64,000 nt of DNA from Pohlia nutans (Eukaryota > Streptophyta > Bryopsida > Bryales > Mniaceae). The notes below the pieces were generated by a model. That model was given only the letters and a program-made list of their open reading frames with translations, was not told the origin of the DNA and did not search any database. The position numbers and the translations under genes were made by a program. Location: the NCBI GenBank assembly GCA_022496805.1, contig CM040087.1, positions 31,520,253 to 31,584,252 on the forward strand. Reading direction: 5' to 3'. Position 1 is the first letter of the stretch; each line of letters opens with the position of its first letter. Positions 40,330 through 51,540 of this stretch are shown in pieces.

Positions 40330-41284
40330 ATGTCGTTCTCCAATGTGGTGGGAGGGAAGCTGAAGCTGAAAGGGACGGCGTTAGATGTGAGGGCAGGGGG
40401 AATGAAGAAGAAAAAGAATCGGAGACAGATGCAGGAGCAGATTCTCATGTTGAAACAGCAGGAAGAACCGGAGCAACGAGAAGGTAACAACTCGGACACG
40501 CGCTCATCCGAAGCAGACCCCGTTTCTCAGACAGGTGAGCAGTGATTTTTTTTTGGGTCAGGAGACAGTTTAGCATTTTTCCTACTTTTCCATGGCGTGA
40601 AGAGCAATCCAGGCTCTCCTTGGATGCTCTTTTCATATTATACATAAGTAATACTCCCTCCGTCCCAAAGTTATAGTCCAACTTGTTTGCTTGGTATTTC
40701 TTTGAGCCAATTTCATTGATCATATTGTAAGGAACATGATTAAAAAAGGTTCCAAATTATGTCACTAGAATGATTGAAGAACATTGCATGTGTTCATTGC
40801 AACCTAAATAAAATTAGCCACAAGGAAGTATTTTTTTGACCTACTTATAAAAGCACTTTCAAACATGACAATAACTTTGGGACGGAGGGATTACCAGGGT
40901 AATACATATGTGCTACCTGGGCAATACCTGGGTGACACCTAGGTTTAAAGAGGCTATGCATCGTAGGCAATCTGGCTATTATTCCTTTTCTTTCTTTTTT
41001 TCAAAAATCCTTATCAATTAGCCAGTCCAAATTTTATGTAGCAAATTGGCTAAAATTAGCAACAAAAAATCACTGCAGGTGAGGAAGGAGGTGAGAGGCA
41101 ACCAGCTCCAGAGGACCACAGGACGCCTGCGGAAAAGAGGTACCACGAGCAGAATGCCAAATTGGAAGCCCGACGCCTCACGAAGGTGGCCACAAAGAGT
41201 CATCGACAGAGAGTAGAGGAGTTTAACCAGTACTTAGCTAATCTTAGTGAGCATTATGACATTCCCAAGGTCGGTCCTGGTTAA
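40330..41284 (+). CDS. FAM32A: FAM32A-like spliceosomal protein, two coding exons
   Basis: The predicted CDS joins 40330-40534 and 41079-41284 (GT/AG, phase 1), giving 136 residues. The N-terminus NVVGGKLKLKGTALDV is the plant FAM32A hallmark. A Lys-rich stretch and an acidic linker follow. The C-terminal core reads RTPAEKRY and then SHRQRVEEFNQYLANLSEHY, ending DIPKVGPG. In human spliceosomes FAM32A reaches the active site through this C-terminus and assists exon ligation, so a nuclear splicing role is expected. Human FAM32A is 112 residues; the plant protein has a longer middle. The probable upstream UTR intron is 38873-40317 (acceptor GAATCAG|GTGG just before the ATG). Both introns host MITEs. 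Confidence 0.93.
40654..40890 (+). repeat. Stowaway-like MITE in the second FAM32A intron
   Basis: The termini ACTCCCTCCGTCCCAAAGTT and AACTTTGGGACGGAGGGA are inverse, beside TA/TTA. It is the same family as 2220-2459. It fills almost half of the 544-bp intron 40535-41078. Confidence 0.8.
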
Positions 41285-41443
41285 GGTTGTGTGAAATTCT
41301 TCGTCACACTTGGCAACTTCCGTACTGTACAGTTACGCTCAATGTTGGCTACATGCGAAGGATTGCTCTTGTAATTTTGTATCATCTTGGTAACAATTCG
41401 ATTCCAGTTTACATGTTTGTTGTGTCAGTTTGTTCCATATCAC
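41285..41443 (+). other. FAM32A 3' UTR and duplicated segment
   Basis: DNA just downstream of the stop. From about 41382 it repeats intron DNA at 39979-40050 (TTGTGTCAGTTTGTTCCATA). Confidence 0.5.
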
Positions 41444-41446
41444 AAT

Positions 41447-41839
41447 AGAGTTAACCGAAAAGAAGAGAAAATACATGTTAGGTGATTTGAGCTTGACCTG
41501 TATCTCAGGCAGTCAAGCAAATTGGCATGGTTTCCAAAGAATTCAAAATAGAAAGGAGTGTGAACTAGTTTTGCTGTCACAAAGGAGGCAAAACCGAGAT
41601 GAAGGTGAATTCAAAGAGAGCCAAGGCTTGGAGGCCATGGCCCACATCCACTTGAGATATAATTAGGTGACTGCATTGATTAGTTGGTTCTGACAACTTG
41701 GAACTCGTGTCTAAAATTGAAGATAGAGGGTATCTTCTTCCCTTGGAGTTTTGATTTTGGTTACACTAAAAGAGGGCATGCAATCAGACTTCTTGAAATT
41801 TTGCGGGTCATAACACTTGTTCTGTTTTCGGTTAACTCT
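41447..41839. repeat. 393-bp TIR element with AAT duplication
   Basis: The termini AGAGTTAACCGAAAA and TTTTCGGTTAACTCT are inverse, flanked by AAT at 41444-41446 and 41840-41842. The duplicated intron copy near 40037-40046 reads CACAATGTAC without the insertion, so it is the empty site. The 78-codon frame inside has no recognised domain. Confidence 0.8.
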
Positions 41840-41842
41840 AAT

Positions 41843-41926
41843 GTACTATGATTTGAGGTGATGTATTTGGTATGTCGTGGATCTGCTCTTTGAATGTGTC
41901 AGAAAAATTTAAAAATCTACCACCAC
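41843..41926. other. duplicated segment between two transposons
   Basis: Up to 41887 it continues the copy of intron DNA at 40046-40082 (GATGTATTTGGTATGTCGTG). Confidence 0.6.
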
Positions 41927-41928
41927 TA

Positions 41929-43515
41929 CAGTGACTCCAAAAACTGAGTCTATGCATCAAACAAGGACTTTAGTGGGCCTTTCACAAAAAGATAATGATA
42001 TATTTAGGAAATGTAAAATGTAACTATAAAAGAACTATAAGTTAACTGTCAGATGATGTCATTGTGACGTCATCAACTTCACTAGGGTTTCAGTGAGAAG
42101 AAGAGAGACGTCGACGTCGCATAGACTCAGTTTTTGAGTTGCCGCTTGCTACCTTCTGTGAGAGCTCTCATTTTCTTGTTTCTTCATCGTTTTGAGTCAA
42201 ATTTTTTTTGTGGGTTTCGTGTGTTTGTCTTGAATACTTCTTGTGGCTTTGTGGAAGTTGTATAGAAAGATGAGACCTATTTCACGAGAGAAAGAGCAAA
42301 ATATTGTAGCATTGATAGAGAATGGGAGGAGCAGTAGAGAGATTGCAAAGAGCGTGGGTTTGGCACAATCTACAGCTAATAGAGTGAGAAAGAGGCTTTC
42401 TACAAGTGTAGCATTGTTTAAAGGAGGTCGTCCAAAGGTCCTAACAGAGTGGGAGAAGCGTTATGCTTCACGGCTAGTTACTGTTGGCGGTTTAGAAACT
42501 GCAACAGAGGCATCAAAAGTGCTTCGGAGAGAGACGGGTGTAAAGATGTGCGACAATACCTTGAGGAATGCATTGAGAGAACAAAGATTGTCTTCTTTTA
42601 CAAAGGTTAAGAAGCCTGCTTTGAGTCAGAAGAACATCAAAGACAGATTTTGCTTTGCTCAAATGCACAAAGATTAGACTGTGAGTGATTGGGAGCGGGT
42701 GGTGTTTAGTGATGAAACTAAAATATGTCGTTTCAATTCAGATGGGAGGAGTTGGTGTTGGGTAGAGGACAAAGAAAACATCCCTATGCGTGCTGTGAAC
42801 CAAACTGTGAAGCATGGTGGAGGCTCTATGATGCTTTGGGGTTGTTTGACTTGTAAAGGATTGGGGTCATTGCAGAATATACAAGGGCGCTTGAATGCTA
42901 GAGGCTACATTGCAATTTTAGAGCAAGATTTGTGTGGTACATTGCTTGCATTTGGGTTCAATCTTGAAGAAATCATTTTTCAACAAGACAATGCTGCTGT
43001 GCATACAGCCAAGATTGTTCGAGAATGGCTTGGGAAGCAACCATTTTGTGTTTTAGAGTGGCCTGCACAATCCCCTGACTTAAATCCTATTGAACACATA
43101 TGGCCTTTACTAAAACGGCGATTGAACTCATACTCTAGTCCTCCCAGTGGTATTCTTCAATTATGGGTTCGAGTGCAAGAAGTTTGCAACTCTATTAGTC
43201 TAGAGGAGTGTAGAGGATTGTATGCTAGCATGCCTGATCGAATTGCAGTTGTTTTAGCTGCAAAAGGGCGATGGACAAATTTTTGAGTGTCTTCTACACT
43301 CTAGTGCAAAAACCGAGTCTATGTACACACTTTTCTTCAACATCTATATCTACTTTGTTGTAATTGAAATCATGATTTTATCATTACAATGGTGTGTAGA
43401 ACTTTATACCCTACAATTTTTGTTCTTATGGCTTTTCATTTCGATCACTCTTGTTTCCTACATTGTCATTTGAAGTTTCAAGTTCCTTGCATAGACTCAG
43501 TTTTTGGAGTCACTG
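41929..43515 (+). mobile_element. Tc1/mariner element, DD34E type, 1587 bp
   Basis: Perfect 28-bp terminal inverted repeats (CAGTGACTCCAAAAACTGAG onward, at 41929-41956 and 43488-43515), each beside a TA (41927-41928 and 43516-43517). Inverted partial copies of the terminus lie inside both ends (about 42118-42138 and 43300-43318). It encodes one transposase, interrupted by a single stop. Size, TA target, CAGTG start and DD34E spacing place it in the Tc1 group, which is rare in plants (plant mariners are usually DD39D). Confidence 0.93.
42270..43286 (+). pseudogene. Tc1-type transposase with one nonsense codon
   Basis: A 338-codon frame from the ATG at 42270, with a TAG at 42675-42677 (codon 136). 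The N-terminal half holds the paired helix-turn-helix region (SREIAKSVGLAQSTANRVRK) and a GRPK linker. The catalytic triad lies after the stop: Asp in VVFSDETK (42711), Asp in IIFQQDNAAVH (42987) and Glu in DLNPIEHIW (43092), with 34 residues between the second Asp and the Glu. GGGSMMLWG is also present. The stop falls where related transposases have Trp (KDW), consistent with TGG to TAG. Apart from this the frame is intact. It could still act if read through; otherwise it is recently dead. Confidence 0.92.
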
Positions 43516-43696
43516 TAGAAGCATTGGAGGTTTAGATTATGATGCTTTTATTCTCTTTTGTGGAGATGAATGTTTGACAGCTTTCCTACTCCATAATTGT
43601 GAGCATGTAGTGTATGTGGCTTTATGATGATTATGTGACGGTGAGCTTAAGCAAACACTTCATCGTTTCATCACCAATTTAGTTTACAAATACTAT
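43516..43696. other. duplicated DNA right of the Tc1 element
   Basis: From about 43590 (AATTGTGAGCATGTAGTGTA) it repeats the intron DNA at 40221-40260. The larger duplicated block 39979-40260 thus continues on both sides of the two transposons. Confidence 0.5.
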
Positions 43697-44060
43697 TGAA
43701 TGTTAAGGGTTAATTGGTTAACCCCTAGACATCCAACCGTCCAGAATGTGGACGATGGAGAGAACTATTGAATGTTAAGGGTTAATTGATTAACCCTTAG
43801 ACGTCCAACCGTCCTAAATGTGGATGATGGAGAGAATCAAACTCAGATTTTTCATCCATCATTGACTTTTTGCAGTATGCATTGTTTACTATATCTTTTA
43901 TGGAAAGTTATTCATGCATGTGTGATCCGATTAGAAAGGGGATGCTTTTGTGAAATTTCTATGCCTCATTTCATGTTGTAGTGATTTATTAAAGATTTTA
44001 GTGTAAATGTGCTCATAAAAAAGTCAACTCATAAAATTCAGTAACCAAAAAATCCCCAAA
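43697..44060. repeat. piggyBac-like MITE remnants with 70-bp tandem duplication
   Basis: TTAACCCCTAGACATCCAACC at 43728 and TTAACCCTTAGACGTCCAACC at 43793 are two copies of the same left end, within a unit of about 70 bp (TATTGAATGTTAAGGGTTAA). The following DNA matches 20934-21060. Confidence 0.55.
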
Positions 44061-45087
44061 AATCACTACTCATGGACTATTCATGAACAATGGTTGTCAT
44101 ATATTGATTATATTGACATGCGAACACACTATAGAAGTTTGAAAACTCGTCTTTTGTTTTTGGATAACTCTAATGTTTGGAACATTTTTCTGCAAATTCA
44201 AATTATTATATACAATAGTAAACACACAAATATTTGAAAGCAACAAAAAAATGGAGAAATTACCTTAAATTACATAAATTAATCAAGAATAAATTATGTG
44301 TTGGGATTCATGTTGAGAATTGAGACGTGTTGAGACCTGTGACATACGAGCACAACACTGGTGAGTATATGTGAAAAATTATAATTCCTTCCTTCATTTC
44401 GAATTAAAAAATCTTAGGGATAAAGCTTCTTGTTGTTGACGTGCTTGATACAAGTAGCCAACATTTAAACTGAGATGTTGCAACTCAAATGTTGCTTGTT
44501 CCGTGCTTGTTTCTCTATCTGGCATCCCCGTATATTCTACAGTCAGGTACAATCTGCTTACGAATTTTTGACTCCTCCCTCATAAAAACAGAGTCCCTTG
44601 AGGTCCTTTCCCTAAATTGTAATGTGCTCAATATGGCATCCATAGACCTACAAATTGAAATTGAAAAGGATATTTTTAGGAGGAATTTTATTTTTATTTT
44701 TAATTTTTAATTTCTTAAAGTTCCTACATACTGTGCTGAAATTTCAGGCCAAAAAAAATTCATAAGCATGTTGTACTCAACTGTACAGTACAAGCAGAGG
44801 TAAACAGTCTACCTGTTAATGCATTACAGATTTCACATACCGGTACATCAATGCCAATTGTTAATTCATTAGGTACCATACTACTAACAAGAGAAGTGTC
44901 AATTGTTGATAAGATATCAGTGAGCTCTGCAAGCTGCCTCACTCCAAAAAGTTGCTCTTCAAGAGCACCAACTTTCTACTTGTCTGCAGTGCTGACGATT
45001 TCCTACTCCAAAACAGGAGTTCAGCACGATGTTGGTTATCACATTTCATTCTCCATTCTCCAACGTATCTTTCCAGCGTTTAAGTTA
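44061..45087. other. gene-free spacer
   Basis: No gene recognised. Overlapping short frames at 44760-45099 on both strands have no domain. Confidence 0.45.
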
Positions 45088-45175
45088 GGTGGGCACTGAC
45101 TCATAGTAAAGACACACACTTTATTCACACCGGTCGCGAAATAGGACTGAAATTTCTATCTATCTTTCTATCTCT
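45088..45175 (+). repeat. LINE 3'-tail copy G
   Basis: GGTGGGCACTGACTCAT, then CACACTTTATTCACACCGG and TTTCTATCTATCTTTCTATC: a diverged forward copy. Confidence 0.75.
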
Positions 45176-45777
45176 AAGCGATACATCATGTAGAACAAGT
45201 GTGTACAGTGAACTCTGAAAACTGTGAAGTGAGTAAGACGCCTTCAGTAGTAGTGATACCTCAATACAGTTATGGATGCGCACTGACTGGTGGCACAAAA
45301 TCGTAACTTCACTACATATTGCCAAGAATTTTGTGGTTAGAAGGGGTCATGAAGGAATGCCGCTAGCTGCGATGGTAACGCCAGGCTGATTTAATCTCAG
45401 ACCGGGTTATTCCAAAATTACTGGCAATGATCATTCCATGTCCCAATTGCATTTCATGTTCGATCAATGAATTATCGGAGATCAATCAATGTCATTTTGT
45501 CTCTGACGGCCATTTTGTAGATATATATTTCCCCTACATTGGTTCTTCGATCATCTGTTTAGGGTTTGCTGTACTGCACTGGCACATGGCACCTTGACAC
45601 TTTCACCAGGTAGTAAATGGTACAAGAATGATTGGTGAATTCTTGGTGAACACTTGCTAAATTGAACAACCACTTGCAAAACTTGTTATAAACTGCAGTT
45701 TGGCCGGAATATTTACTTGGCAGTGAATCGGTCAAGCCGGTTCCCTGTGTGGGTTGACATCCACTGGTTGTTACAGT
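45176..45777. other. gene-free spacer
   Basis: Nothing supported. Confidence 0.45.
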
Positions 45778-46001
45778 CACAGGGAGCTCATTTTGGTTCC
45801 CATGTGTTGATCCCCTGTGAGTGCCACTTTCCCCTCTGAGCTTCAGAACTCGACACATGTTAAAACTTTCCTTCTAAAAGTAGGTGACTAAGCTTAAGCA
45901 GGTGGTTTTGTACACATGTCAAATCCCCAAATCACAGGGAAAAGTGACACTCACGGGGGAATAACACAGGGGAACCAAAATGAGCTCCTTGAGTCCCTGT
46001 G
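45778..46001. repeat. foldback MITE, same family as the JAZ intron element
   Basis: The left arm from CACAGGGAGCTCATTTTGG pairs with the right arm, which includes GGAACCAAAATGAGCTCC, over more than 40 bp, leaving a short loop. It matches 11000-11195. Confidence 0.7.
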
Positions 46002-46388
46002 GGTGATCGAGAGAGATGTCCCATACCATTGGGTGGATTAGAGGTTGACCCAGCCAGTTAAGTAGCCCTGAGAGCGACGCTCTCTTCACTTACCTGGGCG
46101 GGGTCGATCCATGATCCAGGATGTTAGGAAACCGGAACTTCGAGAAAGTGGAGAGAGTTTTGCCGCTTAGTGCCACAGTGGTTTTGCTTGTAGTCCGAAT
46201 CTCTGAATGTCGCTACAGTTGGATATAACTTTGAATAGAAAACTCTTCAGCTAGCTGGATATATCTCTGAAATGTTGTGATTGAGTACTTGGTCAGACAG
46301 TTACATATCATCTGAATTGGGATTCCACGTTTACCTCTGAAGCCACCGAATTTACATGATACTGCATGCAAGGTCTGCGATCAGTTTC
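46002..46388. other. gene-free spacer
   Basis: Nothing supported. Confidence 0.45.
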
Positions 46389-46392
46389 TTAA

Positions 46393-46580
46393 CCCTTTAA
46401 TAACATTTGTTGTAAGTAGGAAGTTCCAAATTGAGATCCCAATAGCTTTTAAGACCATGTAGATATGAACTTTAACTTCACTTTTGATATGAAACTCATA
46501 GGAGGTGTAGAACCATTCCAAATACAATGAAATACGGCTATATAATACTGGCCTTAATGGCCAATCTGGACCTTTAAAGT
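46393..46580. repeat. piggyBac-like MITE, relative of 9473-9688, decayed
   Basis: TTAA at 46389-46392, then CCCTTTAATAAC. The interior (AAGTTCCAAATTGAGATCCC, ACCATTCCAAATACAATG) aligns with 9535-9640. The right terminus has decayed. Confidence 0.55.
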
Positions 46581-46962
46581 TGAACAATTCTTTCATGAAG
46601 GAGATAAAAAGGTCATTCAATGCTCAAAAAGAGAAACATGTGTCTAATTCTAGTGTCTGGCTCAGAAGCATGCATAGAAACTGATTTTCATTGCATGCTT
46701 TGACAATTAATATGCCAATTTCTACAAAAAAATAAAATGGAACGTCTTGAGTAGCATGGGTGTTTGCATTGGCCTTACTTTGAAAAACTATATTTCTTGA
46801 AATTGATTGCACGTACGTCTCTGAAAATCATCAACTATCGAGTCATAGTATGAAACTCAAACTTGGAGATCCACAAACATGTGAAGCTTGTGTGCATGGA
46901 TCCACCGGCCTGTAGTGAGCCGGGTCCCAAGGCTGGTATTTTGAGGGTTTAGGGTTTAAGGC
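46581..46962. other. gene-free spacer
   Basis: Nothing supported. Confidence 0.45.
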
Positions 46963-47239
46963 GGGCTGTAACACAAGGAGATCCTCTGAAATTCCCTAAT
47001 ACACATGGGAGATTTAAGCAAATTCCCTTGTAAGAATGGACATGTAAATGGGATTCAAATTTTCCGTGTCTGGGAATTTTAATTTCCCTGCTAAACATTG
47101 AATTAGCAATTCATTTGTTGTCAAATTCCCTTAGCAAATCCCTTATGCATCAAAACTCCCTTATACATTATGAGGGAACTGTCTATTTATTTATTTCCCA
47201 TATAGGACACCCACAGAATCTCCTTGTGTAACTCAGCCC
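46963..47239. repeat. TIR element, GGGCTGTAACACAAGGAGAT termini
   Basis: The left end GGGCTGTAACACAAGGAGAT pairs with the right end ATCTCCTTGTGTAACTCAGC, with a few mismatches. It is non-coding. The flanking duplication was not clear. Confidence 0.65.
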
Positions 47240-47992
47240 CAGCAGATCTCAGAGGGACCCAGATTAATTCAACCAGCTTGAATTTCATTCACTCGCCGAG
47301 CACAATTTACAAGCTTCCTAGCTCTCGAGAGGCTACATCGAGCCAACTGTTGGTGCATGCATGTGCCTGGGTCGACTTACTCAATGTGGAATTGACGAAC
47401 TGTGGACTGGGTAATTTAAAAGCAGGCAAGACTATGGCGTATAACTGCAGCCACGACAATGGCAAGGGAGATACTGGCCTGCAATTGTTTCTCATAGTCT
47501 TGCCTGTCTTTTGAATTACAGGACATAATCTCAATGCAAGCCACTTTGAGTCATTGTGATAGTTGAAAAAAAAGCAAAGAAAAAGTGAAGTTGAACATGC
47601 ATATTGTCCAAACAGAGAGTTAGGTTGCTACTTGGCGAAGAATTAATACTAAATGCTAAGAAGTTAATGCTCTCTAACATTATCAGTTCTAATTAATCCC
47701 TCTCCTCTAGTCCACAATGGCAAGAAGAGGCTGCATTGAGATTTTTGGATTCCTCCTGCTTTGTTGCAATACGTGTACTTACCCGTACTTGTTCCAAAGA
47801 GGACTTTTCGCTTCCTCCAATAATTATAAGGTGAAGATTATTGTGACCATGCTGTTTTCTCCCTAACCTTCGCCATGCCCTTGCTACCCAGTCACTACTC
47901 TCTCGGTGCCTATGTCGGTGTAAAAATTTGTTAGTCATGCGCACATCGATCGGTAAATTGAAGAAAGCCAAAACATAATAACTTAACCCCAA
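47240..47992. other. gene-free spacer
   Basis: An imperfect palindrome (AAAAGCAGGCAAGACTATG against CATAGTCTTGCCTG) spans 47417-47511 and may be a small foldback element. No gene is supported. Confidence 0.4.
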
Positions 47993-47996
47993 AAGC

Positions 47997-48205
47997 CCAA
48001 TGGACCTCATGTTTTTTTTTAGTAGTTTTGAGTAGGTTCTACATGGACTTCCTTTTGTTCAAATTTGTTTGTTTTTTGACCAACACATGCATTGTTCTTC
48101 ACCAATTCTAAAGATATAAAATTTGGTCCCATCATAATATTTTTTTCACAATATAATCAATTAAATTTATCATTTTAAAACCATGAATCCTTGGTCTTTT
48201 AGGGG
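47997..48205. repeat. piggyBac-like MITE, GGACCAAG family, copy 2
   Basis: TTAA at 47993-47996, start CCCCAAAAGCCCAATGGAC, end TTGGTCTTTTAGGGG. Confidence 0.7.
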
Positions 48206-48635
48206 TTGATTGAGTGACACATAGTTCACGTAACTGGCCTTTACTCATTGGAGATCAAATCGTGACTGATTCAATTAATTTATATTATCTCAAAGCAGAG
48301 ATAACTCATACTAGAACGGATTCCGTCGCAATGCAACGGCACTTTTAAGAAACAGAACACAAGAGTTTGGTTTGTGGGAGACTCGTGAGTTTGGCTCACG
48401 TGAACTTAGGTTTTCATTGTGAACTTTGGATGAGAAAAGTGGATGATTTTGCGACATCGGTCATGACGGGGTCATGACATAATAACGGATGAAAACGGGA
48501 TGAAAAAGTGATTTATTTTTTTGACAATGGGTCGCGACATGAAGTCGTGACCACGTGCATTTAATATAATAGATATTTCCACGCAAATCACTATCTCTCA
48601 ATGTAATTCTAGTATGTTATAGAACCCGACCAAAT
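48206..48635. other. gene-free spacer
   Basis: It contains repeated GTCATGAC/GTCGCGACATG palindromic words at 48460-48550. No gene. Confidence 0.4.
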
Positions 48636-48931
48636 AAGGTCGAGCCACCCATAACCGACCACTTAAGGATTTTAGCATATGATATTAAGGTATATAATTT
48701 GTTTAGGATTTTTCATGTGTGCAAACATAAGGTTCTTGTTGAATGCAAAAAGTTTCGTGATTTTATTCCCACTATTCAAATAGTTATAATTATTTGAAGT
48801 GAAAAGTACTTCAAAACCCATAACCGATCATATGCTCAAATGTGCAAATGAGGTACATCTGTTCTTTCACAATCTAGAAATTAGGCTTGATCGGTTTTGT
48901 GTCCCTGGTTGGTAATGGGTGGCTCGACCTT
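48636..48931. repeat. TIR element, AAGGTCGAGCCACCCAT termini
   Basis: The left end AAGGTCGAGCCACCCATAAC and the right end ATGGGTGGCTCGACCTT are inverse. About 296 bp, non-coding. Confidence 0.7.
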
Positions 48932-48939
48932 AGTTCTAA

Positions 48940-49016
48940 TTACCCAGCCAAATAGTTCTAAGTACCCGGCCAAATAGTTCTAAGTACCCAGCCAAATTGT
49001 TCTAATTTGGCCGGGT
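48940..49016. repeat. 22-bp tandem repeat
   Basis: About three units of AGTTCTAAGTACCCGGCCAA (plus two bases), followed by an inverted half unit TTGGCCGGG. Confidence 0.7.
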
Positions 49017-49356
49017 TTGCTCTCAAATTTGATGAGTCACAAAATTTGATGAGTCACAGTGGAGTGAGAATCACTGGTGAACACAGCTGGCCGTAGCAGG
49101 GTATGCCCTTAATGCAAAACCAGTGGATACTTTAGTTCAAAAAGAGACAATTCATTACAACAAGGGCAGTTCAGTTCAAAGTTCAATAAACAGTTTAAAA
49201 AACGCGTTTTCAATTATGCGCTTTTTTTAAATGGTTAGGGTTGGACGGTGACCAGATTTCCAAGGCTGGACCCATACAATAATAATGCAATAATGCTCCT
49301 CAATGTGGCTGGTCAGTTGCAGGTACTCAATGCCTGATTCGTATCCTTGTAGTTAC
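49017..49356. other. gene-free spacer
   Basis: Nothing supported. Confidence 0.45.
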
Positions 49357-49359
49357 TAA

Positions 49360-49497
49360 GGGCCTCTTTACACTAGAGGCGAGAACCGTGAGGAGAGAAA
49401 TTTCAGCCAATGAGAAATTGGTCTTCTCAATTTCTAGGCCTCCCATTGGTTGAAATTTCTCTCCTCATGGCTTCTCCCCTATAGTGTAAAGAGGCCC
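49360..49497. repeat. PIF/Harbinger-like MITE, 138 bp
   Basis: The termini GGGCCTCTTTACACTA and TAGTGTAAAGAGGCCC are exact inverses, flanked by TAA at 49357-49359 and 49498-49500. Confidence 0.8.
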
Positions 49498-49643
49498 TAA
49501 CAGTTGTTGTATAGGGCAAAGGTTTTACTGACTATGTGTTGCATGACGTTTGGTGAGAAATTTGGAGGTTTTTATACATGACCTTGAAGAAGGGGTCACA
49601 TTATCAAAAAGTGTTGTTTTTACACTGTTTTTCACACTTTTAA

Positions 49644-49860
49644 TCCCTAAAGGACCAAAGATTCATAGTTCAAAAATGACACATTCAATTGATTATGTTG
49701 TTGAAATATGTTGAGTCATATTTCATTGGAATCAATGAAGGACATTGTGTATGTTGATAAAAACAAATAAATTTGAACAAAAGGAAAGTCCACCTATGAC
49801 CTACTCCAAACTACTTAAAAAAAACATGGGGCCCAATTTGAGCTTCTTGGTCCTTTAGGG
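49644..49860 (-). repeat. piggyBac-like MITE, GGACCAAG family, copy 3 (inverted)
   Basis: TTAA at 49640-49643 and 49861-49864. It is inverted relative to 1174-1404. Its right TTAA is also the left TTAA of the next element. Confidence 0.8.
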
Positions 49861-49864
49861 TTAA

Positions 49865-50399
49865 CCCCTAAGTGCCCAATCAACCATATTATGCTTGATT
49901 TTTGGTCAAACGTCCAAAAAATCAAGTGTTTTAGCTTTATTGTAGTTGGTGTTTTCATTAGATGTTTAAGTTAGGTTATGATACATCTTTTGACCGTTGG
50001 GATTGGAAAATAGGATTCATTTGAAGTTTTCTACCGTTGAGAAATTTGAAATTTGAGTGTCCAAAATACAATGGGCTTTCTAAGAATGCTCCAATCATGA
50101 GTCTCTTTTATTTTTTTCACTTTCATATTTTTACTACTTGTAAATGTAACTTTTATCTACCTTAAATAAAAAAATTGATATTAAATTTGACAAAAATATA
50201 TTTATTTTGAATTTTTATCTTGTTTACATAATAAAATTTGTAAATATTCAAAATATCTTCCAATCATGTTGAAATTTTCGTCATACCTTCATAGTGCTGA
50301 TGACTATCAATGAAAAGTTATAAATCATCCAATGTGATATTTCAAGTATGCAGATTGTAGTGATTTGACTTTTTCAGAATAGGTGAGGACATTTAGGAG
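49865..50399. repeat. piggyBac-like MITE, 536-bp family, copy 2
   Basis: TTAA at 49861-49864 and 50400-50403. It is 535 bp long and aligns end to end with 21934-22469. Confidence 0.85.
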
Positions 50400-50403
50400 T
50401 TAA

Positions 50404-51423
50404 GTGTTGAAAATTTGTTTTCCTAATAGTACAATGTCAGAAACAATAGAGTTATTTGTAAAGTCCCTCAAAACCCTTCTTTTTGACCTGTAATTTGGAA
50501 AGGAAAGGATCGGCATGATCTCACTGTAGACCCAGAATAGAACACTGGATAGATTGAAATTTTTATTCATAAAAATTTGGAGGGAGGGAGAAGAATTGGG
50601 TAGAGGGGTGGGACCGTGAGGAGGAGGAGGAATGGTACCAGCTCTGGTCCATGAAAAAAGGAGGACAAAAGACCGGATGCCTTTACAAATAACTCTAATG
50701 TCGAAAAGAGCTTTGAAAACTAACACCCTAACAATGAGGAGGCAACAGAAGTATGTATTCTTGCAATTGAGTGATCTCAAGTGTACGGATGAAATAACAT
50801 ATAACTTACTACTATGCAAGGCTTTATGCATTTGAGGATTTTGTTTTGGTGACTGAAATGAAATGAAATGAAAAAAAAAAAAAAAAAAAAAACTGAAAAC
50901 CACCTGCAAACCACTATGAACTTGCACATCTTAGGTCTCATTTCAAAGATAACCACGAGAGCTTTTACTTGACACCAATTTCAAGACTCAAGGTTTTGTA
51001 TTGTGTCTGCAAGCACCCAAAAAAACGGACACTAAGTGAAGAATGGTAAATCTTCAAATGCTCATAGGGAACGAACTACTTGAAGTTTAAAAATAAAATC
51101 TTAAGCTCTTTAAAATCCTCTTGGATTACACTAACTACAAGATAGAATGTTTATTTGTATCATTTAGTAAAGAAATACTCAAGATATTGAAGGTCAAAAT
51201 CACCTTACTTACATATCTGACCTTTGTTAATCTCCTTTTACTACCACAGTTGTGATCCGATCCTCTTTAAAAAAACAAACATTGTTGCCCTTTTACTCTA
51301 ATTTGTGAACACGACGAGAGAGTTGAGAGTCACAGGGCAATGAGGCGGGTGTCGATGCCACATAACCAGAGAATCCGATAGTGGATGTAGCATCTTCATC
51401 AACTTAAGTTTTATTCCCGATAG
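50404..51423. other. gene-free spacer
   Basis: A 20-A run lies at 50872-50891. The 175-codon minus-strand frame at 50400-50927 begins in low complexity and overlaps a MITE end. No domain is seen and it is not called. Confidence 0.45.
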
Positions 51424-51540
51424 GGGAGAGTAGTTTTGTTCCAACGGCCCTTTTGTCCGGTGGGCACTGGATCATTGTCATTACGAACAAACACTTTATT
51501 CACGCCAGCCTTGAAAGAGACCAAAGTTTCTATATATATA
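51424..51540 (+). repeat. LINE 3'-tail copy H
   Basis: GGGGAGAGTAGTTTTGTTCC, then CCTTTTGTCCGGTGGGCAC, ACTTTATTCACGCCAGCC and TTTCTATATATATA. The (ATCT)n end is replaced by TA. This copy extends further 5' than most. Confidence 0.8.

Noticed and set aside
50400..50927. 175-codon minus-strand ORF
   Set aside because: It begins in an A/T homopolymer, ends in a MITE terminus, and shows no domain.
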